64,000 nucleotides of DNA from Lantana camara (taxonomy: Eukaryota > Streptophyta > Magnoliopsida > Lamiales > Verbenaceae): NCBI GenBank assembly GCA_037501455.1, contig CM074856.1:93384001-93448000 (forward strand). The letters run 5' to 3'. Positions within the stretch are counted from its first letter, which is position 1; every line of letters begins with the position of its first letter. The notes beneath the pieces are model-generated. The model made no database searches. It had not been told where the DNA came from and was given only the letters and a program-made list of their open reading frames with translations. A program made the position numbers and the translations under genes. Shown here in pieces: positions 1 through 10,685 of this stretch.

Positions 1-385
1 ATTTTTCGTATTTCGTGCAATCCAATCCCAATTTTTTTTTATCTTAATTTTAAAATTTTATTTTGGATACTTATTTTAGTTTTTGAATAAAACTTAAAAT
101 TCAGAATTTTGAGAAATAGAAACGGTTTATATTTTGGGAAAATACATCTTTGATAAAATTATTAATTTTCAGAAATTAATTGGAATTTTATTGGTTTTAG
201 TAAATTGGGATTTATTGAAAATTGTTATAAATAAGACTCGCATCAAGTCGTGTTTTATGTCATTGAGACTTGAAACGGGAATTTTAATTTATTGGCTAAA
301 TTTAAATTCTCTCAAAAGCATGTTAGGTGATCATGGATTTAGACTTATGTATGGTTTTAATTTATGCACATGGATGGTTTAAATT

Positions 386-433
386 GGGGTTGGAGCCCTA
401 TAGTTGCGTTTTTTCAATTGAGGTTGGAGCCTC
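386..433 (+). repeat. Two small hairpins with common UUGGAG loop
   Basis: GGGGTTGGAGCCCT at 386-399 and GAGGTTGGAGCCTC at 420-433 have the same six-base loop (TTGGAG) but different four-base arms, and each pair of arms is complementary (one G-T pair in the first). A third GC-rich inverted repeat (GGGG-AT-CCCC type) lies near 492-508. Confidence 0.45.
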
Positions 434-1120
434 ACTTATGTGCGTACTATTATGTGATTTATTATGTGGCTTTCCATAATACTGTTTTTGAGGCCGGGGG
501 ATGCCCCGTGTAATTGTCTAAGGCCAATATGAAGATTGAGCCTTATTACTTTATGCCTTTTTCCTTTTATTGTAATTTGAGAGTAGAGATAGGTGGTGAG
601 GCTTTATTTTCATTTTGGAGACAATGCACCCATGGAGTAAGATGGACCACATTCAAGTAACAAGGAGGCCATAAGTAAAGACCCCTCAAAATGTTAGGGA
701 GGGGAACCTCAATTGTAAAAATGTAATAGAGATAGGGCTCGTATTTTGTTACCGCTTTCCCTTATGTGATTTAAACTGTTTATGTGACATGTATGTTAGA
801 ACTTGTGACTGTGGAGTGGCTCCCACATATCACGCATAAGATAGGTAGAACCCATGATCATTACATGTTAGTATCATGCTAGGACATGTTATCTGTTTAT
901 GTGCTTGTTTGAAATGCATTTAAGTGTACTTGCATCAATCAAGACTAATGAAATTGGATAACATATATGTTGGTGAGGTCGAACCGGACAACTCTCCGGT
1001 TGATTCGAAAATTCCCATTAAATATTAAGCTAATTTCGAACAAATAGGTATTTAATTCGAGATGTAAATTTTGAATTAAATTCCTAGCATTCCATCAATA
1101 GGTTTTAAGTTTAGTAAGTG

Positions 1121-1471
1121 AAGCTAGTTATTGTCCGCGAGTCGTGGGATAGGTAGTGGAGCTTATTAGTTCTTAGTTACCTAATTGATCATTTTAAATG
1201 GTCAATATTTCGTGGTCAATTTTGGCAAGGGCGATGTCTGCGAGTCGTGGGTCGTTCGAACTAAGTTTTGATCATGATCTTATGATTGATAGGTCTAGCT
1301 TAACGCCTAAGTAAATATGGATGTCGCACGAGTCGTGGGTCCATATTGAAAGACAGGTGATACAAAAACAATTAGTAAGAGTTCTAAAGGTGTTAGAATT
1401 GGTAAGTTGTACCTACCTAGGGTTTTACTTAGAATGTCCGCGAGTCGTGGGTTCGAGGTAAAATGCCTAGG
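1121..1471 (+). repeat. Array of four stem-loops with one conserved apex in the copia leader
   Basis: A 17-18 nt motif (TGTCCGCGAGTCGTGGG and close variants) occurs at 1132-1148, 1235-1251, 1322-1339 and 1435-1451, about 100 bp apart. Each copy is the loop of a separate inverted repeat with its own arm sequence: AAGCT/AGCTT around copy 1, TGGTCAA/TTGATCA plus GGGCGA/TCGTTC around copy 2, a perfect AATATGGA/TCCATATT around copy 3, and CCTAGG...TTTTAC/GTAAAA...CCTAGG around copy 4. Inside the apex, CRCG-AGT-CGTG forms a further four-pair hairpin. Varied stems with a fixed apex suggest selection on RNA structure. Confidence 0.65.
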
Positions 1472-1657
1472 ATCTTAGTACCCATTGGGGAAGGACTTCC
1501 TCTTAGATCTTTGGGAATTCTAGATCTTTGAAAAACAGTGGGAGCTACATCATATTAAAGACCTTATCTTTTGTATATCGTTATAATTCAGCATGCTCAC
1601 TAGTTCTCTATTTTACCATTTAGGTCGTAGATTCTGTGATTCTCTACGTGTTTTGAA

Positions 1658-3596
1658 ATGGCAACCAAAAATCCTCTTGCATCGATCCTCGAGTCAAACA
1701 AGTTAACTAGTCCCAACTATTCTGATTGGCTGAGGAATCTAAAAATCATTTTAGATTCTGAGAAGAGGACTTATGTTCTCTTCGAAGGGGAGCCTAGTCC
1801 CGAAGGGGAGGCTCCCATTCGGGCCGAGCGGGACGCGATTCAGAAGTGGAAGGATGATAATCTCCAAGCCCGTTGCCTTATCTTGGCTAACATGTCTCCA
1901 GACTTGCAAAGGCAACATGAGGCCATGCAATTCGCTTGAGAGATGTACGACCACTTAGAGCAACTTTACCGCCCTCATGAACGTTTTACAAGGTATAACA
2001 CTTCAAAGGAATTATTCCACTTGAGAATGAGGGAAGGTTCAAGTGTCCATGAATATGGACTCAAGTTTCTCGCCCTTACTGAGAAACTTGCTTCCATGGA
2101 CATGCCACTGAAAGATGAGCTTTCAGTGGATTTGTTGCTAGCTTCGGTCCCGCCGTCATTCAACCCATTTGTCCTTAATTTCAACATGAATCATGCTGGT
2201 GCTACTGTAGCTGAGCTGATTAGTCAACTTGTGAGTGCTGCAAGCACGATCAAGAAGGACAATAAGGTTTTGATGGTGAATGCTCCATCTTCCTCTTGTG
2301 GGCCTTCTAAAGGTAAGGGCAAGAAAGCCCAAAAGAAGAAGAAGAAACCCCTTAGGCCCATTGGTGGCGTTTCGAAGGGGAAGGCCCAAAAGAAGAAGCG
2401 TGATCAGAAAGAGGATGTTTGCTTCCAGTGTGGCAAAGCGGGACATTGGAGGAGAAACTGCCCAGAGTACAAGGCTACTCTAAAGAAAGGTATCTTTCTC
2501 GTTGAAGTAAATCTTTCTATTAATTCTAGTTCTTGGGTACTTGATACTGGTTGTGGAACTCATATCTGTAATGATGTACAGATGCTAAGTGAAGTCCAAC
2601 AACTCAAAGAAGGAGAATGTGTCTTGAAGATCGGCGATGGCTCAAATGTTGAAGCTCAAGCTTTAGGCACAATTAGATTAGATTTAGGTAGTTTTGAGTT
2701 AGTCTTAAATAAAGTCCTTTATGTACCGAGCATTATTCGTAATATAATTTCAGTTTCAATTTTAGATTGTGAAGGTTATGAACTTATATTAAGAATGGTA
2801 AATACTTTATCAAATGCAATAACTCTTCCGTTCACATCGGTACTCCAAGCAATGGACTTTATCTAACTCAGAATATCAATATTATAAATATACAACGAGA
2901 AACGAAGCGTAAGAGAGATGACAAAGTTTCAGCTCCCTTATGGCACGCTAGATTAGGACACATTTCCAAGAACAGAATTAGCAAGATAAACACTTTAGGA
3001 TCATTCTCTGAAAATGATCTTAAGGAGTTAACTTCTTGCGAATCCTGTCTCAAAGGAAAAATGTCCAAAGTCCCTTTTAAAGGAACTGTGGAACGTGCCA
3101 TTAAGGTTTTGGATTTGATCCATACTGATGTTTGTGGACCGCTTAGTGTAAGCACAAGAAACAATCATCAGTATTTCATAACCTTTACCGATGACTTTAG
3201 TCGATATGGTTATGTATACTTAATGAAGTATAAATCTGAAGCTTTTGAGACATTCTTAGAATTTCAAAAGGAGGTTGAGAACCAAACTGGTCACAAGATC
3301 AAAGCACTTCGATCTGATCGAGGAGGCGAATATCTTAGTGAAGAATTCCTTAATCATCTCAAAGATAATGGGATTATCTCTCAGTGGACTCCTCCGGGAA
3401 CTCTTCAGCTTAATGGAGTTTCTGAGAGAAGGAATCAAAACCTACTTGATATGGTTCGTTCCGTGATGAGTTTCACTGACTTACCACCTTCTTTCTAGGG
3501 TTATGCCCTAGAAAGTGCAGCAAAGATTTTGAATCTAGTTCCCTCTAAGTCAGTCCCTAAAACGCCCTTTGAAATGTGGCATGGTAAAATCCCTAG
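1658..3596 (+). pseudogene. Copia gag-protease-integrase, 5' part of polyprotein (broken)
   Basis: This encodes the first part of a Ty1/copia polyprotein: Gag (from ATG 1658, MATKNPLASIL), a CCHC zinc knuckle (CFQCGKAGHWRRNC near 2420), aspartic protease (LDTGCGTH near 2540), the pre-integrase motif LWHARLGH near 2940, and the integrase core with D (HTD near 3124), D (SDRGGEY near 3315) and E (NGVSERRN near 3415). Breaks are a TGA at 1937-1939, a one-base frameshift near 2797, and a TAG at 3496-3498 where a Trp is expected. The reading frame then runs on (GYALESAAK) to about 3596, where it meets a family G leader in mid-integrase. The RT half resumes at 35889. The family is certain, the clade is not (Tnt1-like by eye). 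Confidence 0.9.
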
Positions 3597-3788
3597 AAAC
3601 AACGTATTCGCTCCAAGATGCTCATGTAATGCAAGAACAATTATGTTAATCAACAACGTAGCATATGCAAAACTAGTCACTTTAAAGCACATAAGCAAGT
3701 TGTTCCTATTGCCGTACGACCTAGACGTCTCGAGACGACTCAAGAGCCCGGTTTTGAACCTTCGGCTCTGATACCAACCAAATAGGGG
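3597..3788 (-). other. Truncated leader and PBS of a third family G unit
   Basis: Read on minus, the L1 end is followed by the PBS TGGTATCAGAGC (3776-3765) and a leader nearly identical to 10919-11087 and 29157-29325. It stops at 3597, where copia integrase sequence begins. The other two copies read CACAATAG before the shared AAACAACG, and copia reads CCCTAG, so the junction has a TAG overlap. Confidence 0.85.
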
Positions 3789-6700
3789 AGTAACGCCCCG
3801 ACAAGGGCATCCCACGCCTATCCCGCGCTACGGGCCCAACTTGTATATAGAATTACTATCCATAGACCCGCCAAAACCGAAGCAAGCGGTGACAAACGGA
3901 CATCCTAGCTAGGCGGTACTAGACTCACAACAAGTAATAAAACAAACATAAGTTCACGGAAGCATAAAACATAATACTCGCATATGGATTCATCAACAAT
4001 CATACATGCGTTTTACAATTCTTCACAAATCAAATATCACGAGGGGATAATCATAAATTCATCAACTAAGTGACTAACACGGTTCAACATGAAATGCTCA
4101 AAATACGGGAATGTAAATCATCCTAGAGACCGCCACGGTCCAACTAACAAGATAATAAATCCGATAACGTACATGCTAAATCCAAAATAACTCCAAGGTA
4201 ACAAAACCAAAGTAAAAGCAACAAACATAACTAGACAACTAGACAAGACTCTCAAGAAAGACTCCCGCCTAGCATGACTCCAAAAGCAACCTGCGGACAC
4301 GAAAGGTAAAGGAGATCAGTTCCAACGGAACCGGTGAGGAGAAGTGTACATAATGTAAGTGATATAAGAGGGTTTAATGCATGCTAAAAACAAAGGTGTT
4401 CATGATCCAACTTATTTTCAAAGTAAATGCAAGTTTTAGAAAAATATGGATCATAAACCACACATAACCGGCTCGGCGAGAACGAGCACTCCATCCGATC
4501 TTCCCAAACCAAGAAATCAAACCAATCCAACCTTTACACCGTTGATGTCGAGGGTGTGCACCCCCCGAGCATCCATAACGTAGAGAATTCGGTCCATGCA
4601 ACCTAGCTCTCTCCAAGAAAACTTCAACCCCGAAACCTCCCCGGAGTCTTAGTAGTCTTGTCCACAGTGGGAACTTTGGATAAGGACATCCGTCGGCCCT
4701 TGCCTTCCCGGAATATCTCTCACCTCCATCCTCGAGCTCAAATTCGATTGCCCCAAGCAAGCGTCCTTGCGAGGTACATCATAACCTCGCTACACAACTC
4801 ACACATACATAATATCCAAATAAAAGTTCCAAAGGCATTTTGGGCACTTATCCCATATACGAAAACTCAAGTTCTACTTGTAAACCATTACCATAAGCGA
4901 ATATCCAATATATGAGCATAGCTCACAAAACATGGCTTATTAAGCCTATATATATATACGTTTGAAAACGGGAGTTTAAAACCAATAAATATGAAAGGCT
5001 ATAGGGGTCCACAGTTTTGAAAACATTTTACATATATATAACTCCTCACCTTTACCAAGAACCGCGAAGATCAAGCATGAACAAGGAAGGTTACACGTCC
5101 GGAGAGTCACCACCTAACAAGACAATGTACCAACAAAGGTAAGACTCGACTCGAAAGCCAACAAGACGACGCACGGCTTTGACATGAATGCAAATATGCT
5201 AATGATGTGCAAGGAATGTTCGACGATGGTATATATTGGGAATTATGATCACATTGCATCATATAAGTCATGTATCAAGTTCTCAAGTCATATGTAATAA
5301 GCGACCTATGAATCATGCTTAACACAATTTAATTAAACGCATAACTTAGTCAATTAAGAGAACTTAAGCATGATTGAGGTATAAAGATCATAATATAAGG
5401 TATGCATGAGATGTCACAACATATAATGAGGTCACAATACATTAGAGACATAATATAAATAAGTAAGGAACAAACGAGAGGCAAAACAAGTGAAACGAAT
5501 CAAGAAAACAAGGCTGGGGATAATCTACCCCCGTGGATTTTCCTTCACAAAAAAAATCCACCCTCGCGGATTTGGTCTAGAAGCTGCTGCCTTAAATCCA
5601 CCCCCATGGATTTTTACACAGCAAAAATCCACCCTAGTGGATTCTGCCCAGAACTTAAAAAAAACGTGACAGCAACTTCAAACTCGACGAGAATGAGTTC
5701 AAAACACCCCAAAACATGAAATTAAGCTTCCAAAACCACAAATAAGCATCATAAATCATCAAGTTACATATTAAAGCACTTAGGAACATATAAACATCAA
5801 GAAAGCTAGTAATTCATACAAGAACTTCATCTTCTACAAGTTTCATGAAAGCTTTAAGCATAACAATGGTGAAATCAACAATCATGCAAGAAACTCAAAG
5901 GAATTAATCACATTCTTCATGGAATTTCTCAAGGAACAAGAATCGATCATCAAATAAAGTTAAATCACACAAGAACATAAGCATGCAAGAATTCTTCATA
6001 AAAGCTTCAAAGGTCAACAATGGTGGATTCTTCAAATAAGCATGAAACTCAAGGAAACCTATCCTATTCTTCATAAAAGCACATAAGGAACATGAATCCA
6101 TTATCAAATCAAGTTAAAACAAGCTAGGGCATGAACATGCATAAGTTCTTATGAAAAGCTTCAAAGTGCTTTAATGGTGAAATCTTCAAATGAACATGAA
6201 AACAAGAAATTCTTATATCAAATCGTTCCTAGCATCAAGATAAACATATTTCCATCATAAAATTAGGATCTAATCCATCTAACATGAACCCTAGATTCAT
6301 ATTCAAGCTTAAAAGCTTTAAGAACACAAACCCATGAAAAGAGCACATAAGCTTACCTTGAGAGCTGAAAATCGAAGAAGAAATCTTGTTCTTTAGTCTT
6401 GAATCTTCAGCTTTAACCTTCACTCTTGGCTCTTGAAGATGGCTTGAAGGTGGCTTGAAGTTCTTGAGAGAATATGAATACACTTTGAAAAAGTGTTGGG
6501 AGAGAATGAATATGATTCTTGGAAAATAACGTAACTTATGTTTGGTGTTTAGGATTTGATTTGGGTCAGCTGAATAGGATCATGGAACGGGTCATACGGG
6601 TCGGATTTAAGTGAAATTGCATCTCAAATTGGGTCAGAATTGAAATTGGGTCGCAGGTCAACATTTAGGCTTAAAAGGGTTGACTTTTCGTAGAATGGCC

Positions 6701-7082
6701 ATAACTTCTTCGTCCGAACTCCGAATTGAGCGATTCAAGAACCCACGAACTCGTAATCGAATTATCTACTCAATTTCATTAAGTTCTAACCAGTTCCAGG
6801 CTTGGAAAATAAATTTACCATTTAGTCCCTAAATTATGCTTTAATATCCAAATAAGCACATTATTCCGTTTAACCATGAAGCATGCTATCAAAACTCTTT
6901 AAGCACAATACGCAACATACTTATCATATCAAATAGCCACATAAGTCATGTAAATCATGTTTTTCACATAATCACCAAATGTCTATCAAATTAAGGCATA
7001 AATCCACATAAATCATGCATAGAAAGGTAAATCGTACACTCTCGTGCCAAACCCTACCTTGATCGAGAAGCGGGGCGTCACA
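3789..7082 (-). repeat. LTR L1 of family G (3' LTR of unit A)
   Basis: This is a 3.29 kb LTR. On minus it starts TGTGACGCCCCG at 7082 and ends CGGGGCGTTACT at 3789. The ends are an imperfect inverted repeat, but the last bases are CT rather than the usual CA. It is the long version of the LTR: it carries about 120 bp near 4376-4495 that L2 and L4 lack. Inside, on minus, are a donor consensus CTCAAG/GTAAGC (cut 6357/6356), four ATCCACCC...GGGTGGAT-type palindromes (5522-5643), and an acceptor / mini-exon / AAAG-GTGAGG donor block near 5040-5125. No gene. Confidence 0.9.
5522..5643 (-). repeat. Palindrome array in LTR L1
   Basis: Four copies of an AAATCCA-CCCNNG-TGGATTT inverted repeat lie at about 5522-5540, 5553-5573, 5594-5613 and 5623-5642. 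The arms are conserved and the centre varies (CCCCCG, CCCTCGC, CCCCCA, CCCTAG). The equivalent arrays are 12725-12846 in L2 and 34337-34461 in L3. Confidence 0.8.
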
Positions 7083-7099
7083 ACCTCCCCTCCTTAAAG
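7083..7099 (-). other. Polypurine tract of unit A
   Basis: On minus, CTTTAAGGAGGGGAGGT lies directly before the LTR start TGTGACGCC, as expected for the plus-strand primer of a Ty3/gypsy element. Confidence 0.85.
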
Positions 7100-7210
7100 A
7101 AATCTGGTCCCCAGATTTACTAGCGGAAAAGACTTAGTGTGGAAACTCTGCACCTTCTCTTCTGTCTTCCAAGTTGCTTCTTCTGCTTGAGATCTCTCCA
7201 TAGGCTTTAT
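7100..7210 (-). pseudogene. Remnant of pol 3' end (chromodomain tail), unit A
   Basis: On minus, just before the polypurine tract, a reading frame gives AEEATWKTEEKVQSFH and ends LGTRFL-stop at about 7099. This matches the end of element D's chromodomain (TEEATWETEDKMRRFHPELF) in position and sequence. It is the only recognisable part of pol left in this unit, and shows that family G descends from a full chromovirus. Confidence 0.7.
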
Positions 7211-9340
7211 CCAAAGGAGTTAGCTGAATTCTTAATCCATGGTATTTCATCTAAAATCTTCCCCGGTTGTTACATGTCAAGTCCTGATCCAAGTGTACCT
7301 CTTTCATCGGAATAGTCCCCATCTCCTCTCGGAAATACTACCTCAATCCATTCACAGCTCCAAGCGGCTCGACAGATCTCGGGTTTAGGTCACCGCCCTT
7401 ATTGATTTGTGAGAAACTCCTTCTTGGTGTTACCTCTAAGAAGACTTGGTCACCGTCTTCGAATCAAATTCTTTCCTCATTCCTGTGGCACAACTCTATT
7501 GTTGGTCTTATACCATTCCCACATGTGGCTTATCCTTCCACACTTGTCGATGCAAAAGATCTTAGTTGGTGTATACTCCTTCGGTCCATCTTGATCTCGC
7601 TTATCCAATTCAAAAGATCCCTTCTGAACGGAGTCATCTGAGCGCGGTAGCCAACGGGATGAGACACATAACAAGAGAACCCCGTCCCTCAACAAGCAAT
7701 GAGAGAACCCTGTCTCTCAACAAGCAACTAGAGAACCCCGTCTCTCATCCTAAGTTCGAAGGAATCCCGCATCCCTCAAACATCTAAGTTTGAAAGAGTT
7801 AACATCTCACAAACTCCTAAATTCGGGAGGATGTAACATTCCCAAATGACTAAAATCGAGGGGACCCAACATCCCCCGAACACAAAAGAGGGGGAACCCT
7901 ACAACACCCGAGCACAAAAGCAACACACAAATACTCGGATCCAAAACATGCAAAGCACAAACAAGACACACGACAAGGGACCGCTGTATGGTTGAGTCAT
8001 TTTCCATCTGTGACGTAAAGGCTTCGTCGCATCAAAGGCGTCCCTCATAGCTCACCGTAACAAAGTGCACAAAATCGAGCATGTACAACATCCAAGGTTA
8101 CAAAAGTCACAAGAATTAACTCATACTTACATCATACAAGTTCACCAAAGTATCCAAGATCATGCGATTCGGTTACTAACTTCGTACCTAGTAGTAGCAT
8201 GCATAGAAAGGTCATTTGATTCAATTTCCAAGCTCAAGTCTTGTATTAACACGCATAGATAAAGTCAATTTGAGCATTTAACGTACATGAAGTTGTAAGT
8301 ATCTAAACATAGCAATTACAAGTCGTACTTTAACGATTGATTCAAGTAGTACCAATCAAGATGTCGTAATCTTAATCATGTATAAGTCTATGCAGCGCTC
8401 AAATATGCGTACGTCATGCTTAATACATATAAGACATACATTTATTCACATAAGCTCATACTTCCAAGGTAAACAACATATTCTCGATTCCTTATATCAC
8501 CCTTTAATGATCAGTTCAAGTCTCATATTCAAAATCGTAGATGAGTGTATGCATCGTCATCCCATATTATCATGCTCAAATGAACAACATAATTTAATCA
8601 CATAAAGTCATGTTTAAGTAAGCGGTAAATTCTCAATTCATTTAATCATGCCTTACGAATTCGTAACGTGCATCGGAGCATAAACTCAAGTTTTTTACAC
8701 ACATTCAAGGTTTAGAGATATTACAATTAGATCGCCCAAGGCGATTCACATAAGTTTGGAATTAATACAAAACATCCTTTAAGGTTCCTAGCAACTTGAC
8801 ATAAACCATCCATTTGTTAACTAATTAAGCATCATTCTTCAATTACATGAAAGTTCCCCATAAATAAAAATTTCGACATAATTTCAACAATAATCATGCA
8901 TCCCGAAAACAAGTAAACAACATGGTCTCACAAGTACTTATTCATGCTTGACATCCGTGCAACATAGCTCATAAATCTCAAGGTTGCATTAATGCAAGGG
9001 TTACTAGAGTTATCACATGGTAGCACAACTGATCAAGGAAAGCATTTATGCAATTTGCACAAGTAGGAGACAAGCTAAATACAAACGTAACATTTAATGT
9101 CAATCATTACCGACATAGCATAAGAGAGGCTACAAAATAATTCAAGTTTAGGTAGAGTGCATGTATCAACTATCAAATACACCACCCGATAAAGAACAAT
9201 CAATTTCTAACTTACCGTATTCACATTTGCGCTTAAAGCAATTAGCAACGCAAGTCACATGCATATCAAATAATCACATTCTAGCATATAACATCACAAG
9301 TGTAACAATCGGGTAATAATAATATCCAAATCAAAATGTA
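7211..9340 (-). other. Non-coding part of unit A internal region
   Basis: About 2.1 kb between the gag remnant and the pol tail has no convincing reading frame. It is matched nearly base for base by 25450-27570 in unit B. It holds the hairpin array at 7674-7909 and long AT-rich sequence. The position is where RT, RNase H and integrase would lie in a full element. Confidence 0.8.
7674..7909 (-). repeat. Array of about eight hairpins, unit A
   Basis: About eight short inverted repeats lie roughly 30 bp apart. On minus the right-hand ones (7674-7747) are GAGAGACGGGGTTCTCTC-type. Moving left they change stem: GAGGGA/TTCCTTC (7757-7777), GTGAGA/TCTTTCA (7789-7810), GGGAATG/CATCCTCCC (7823-7842), GGGGGA/TCCCC (7857-7877) and GGGTG/CCCCC (7888-7909). 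Loops keep an ATGTT/ATGCGG/ACGGGG pattern. Unit B has the same array at 25910-26148. Confidence 0.65.
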
Positions 9341-10684
9341 TGAGTGCAATGCCGTGAATGCAGTCCGTACCTTTCACCATAGTAATGAAATCATGCTCAT
9401 CATCCTCTTGTCCGCCATTCAACGCATAGGCACATGTATGTGCCACGGGCCTTATCTCATCACCCGGTCCCTTAGTCTTAGGTTCGGTACAATTCCTTGC
9501 TATGTGTCCGGTGCTCCCACAATTGAAACATTTACCAAGCTTCCTCTAACAATTTCCCTCACGATGGGTGATGCTACGACAATGATCACAAGGTTTATGC
9601 CCTTGTGCAGTTGATAGGATCTCCGTTCCTTTCCCTTTCTTAACCATCACGTGGCCCTTTTTCCGCAGTGGAGGTTGAGAGAAAGAACTAGGGACAACTC
9701 TCTTAGGGCCCGAACTGAAACAAGGATTAGCAACATTCTTCTTAGTTCCAAGTCTTTGTTCCTCCGCTTCCGCTTCCATAGCTAGCTCGGTAGCGGTGTC
9801 CCAATCGTTAGTTTCTTCCTGAGTCAAGGTGTTTGCTAACTTCCCACGAAGCCCTTCCAAATTCTTTCGGTCCATCCTCTGATTACAATCCCTTACCCAA
9901 AGTGCTGAATTTCCACAAGTAAAGCATCTTCCAAGCTTTCCCCAACATTCGTCTCCCTTATGGCTAATGTCACTATGATGTTCATACGAACCTCTAGTTC
10001 CCGGTTTATCAAATTCTTTACCAAGTGTTTGGTGCTGCCGCACTTGAAACAGTTGCCTTGTTTCCACCAACAATCTTCCCCAAGGTGTCTAGCACGACCA
10101 CAATGCTCACACGGGTCATGGCCCTTAGTAGCTTGAGGGGCCTGTACTTGAGATGTAGAAATCTTAGCCTTACCCTTCTCATCCGTATGGTGGCATCTCC
10201 TCTGATCGCAATCCTTAGCTTTACATTTTGGGTTGCCACAACATATAAAACACTTCCTGTGTCCTTTCCGGTAGTTATCCCCGAAGTGATTGGCGCTCCC
10301 ATAATGCTTGTACGAGTTTCGGCCTTTAATAGCCAAAGCGGTCGCTGATCCGGATGCAAAATTTTTAGCCTTTCTATCTCCTAACCCCTTATGTGGTACT
10401 CGAGAAGTCAAAGGTGCCATCAAGGATGGTGATCTCTCAGACCCCAATCCGGAAACTACTCCCTTAGTTCGAAACCCTTGTTCCTTGACGGTGGGCGTAG
10501 GTATCAACGCCGGAGGTGCCAATAAGGTTTGTGGTGCTTGTAGGAGTTGCAAAATCTGAATCATAATAGTGAGCAAATCATTAACATTCGAAGGCGGCGT
10601 TGGTGGTGCATATTGATTTTCTGCCGGAGGGTCTTGCTCATTTTGGCGTGCCGGAGAGCAATCACTTCTGCGAGGAGGCATCAT
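9340..10684 (-). pseudogene. Capsid-less Gag with zinc-knuckle array, unit A (broken)
   Basis: The frame starts at MMPPRRSD (ATG 10684, second ATG 10681), the usual N-terminus of Tekay-type Gag, and a CTAAT plus TAG acceptor lies just upstream. After about 75 residues it goes straight to a run of CCHC-type zinc knuckles (CEHCG, CFKCG, CFTCG, CDHCR, CFNCG) without a capsid domain. Breaks are a frameshift near 10010 and a TAG at 9546-9548 where unit B has Trp. The sequence continues as a degraded start of protease (ARAYALNGG-like, IHG) and fades out near 9340. It is nearly identical to the unit B copy. Confidence 0.8.
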
Positions 10685-10685
10685 C

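Larger units (their letters stand above)
1..1657 (+). other. Copia leader (5' untranslated region), 5' end outside window
   Basis: This 1.66 kb stretch has no convincing gene. It lies directly upstream of the copia gag start at 1658 on the same strand. The copia 3' LTR (37576-43381) shows no match here, so the 5' LTR should lie before the window and this is most likely a long leader. No TGGTATCAGAGC primer-binding site is visible. The first 350 bases are very AT-rich. The rest is rich in predicted RNA hairpins: a GGGG/GAGG pair at 386-433, an AACCGGA/TCCGGTT stem near 982-1006, and four large stem-loops at 1121-1471. It could instead be partly older flanking DNA. Confidence 0.55.

Noticed and set aside
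134..382. 82-codon frame in the AT-rich start of the window
   Set aside because: No domain, low-complexity composition, and it lies in a non-coding leader; nothing supports a gene.
1..1657. Copia 5' LTR
   Set aside because: No match to the copia 3' LTR start (TGTTAGGAATAG), its end (GTTTTCCAACA) or its TATA region; no tRNA-Met PBS. Treated as leader instead.
4374..4760. 128-codon minus frame in LTR L1 (also 33189-33575)
   Set aside because: Present in L1 and L3 but altered by the 120-bp indel in L2 and L4, and lies within LTR leader/intron sequence; no known domain.
9336..10559. Plus-strand frames opposite the family G zinc-knuckle protein
   Set aside because: Mirror frames of a real minus-strand frame; the zinc-knuckle spacing appears only on minus.
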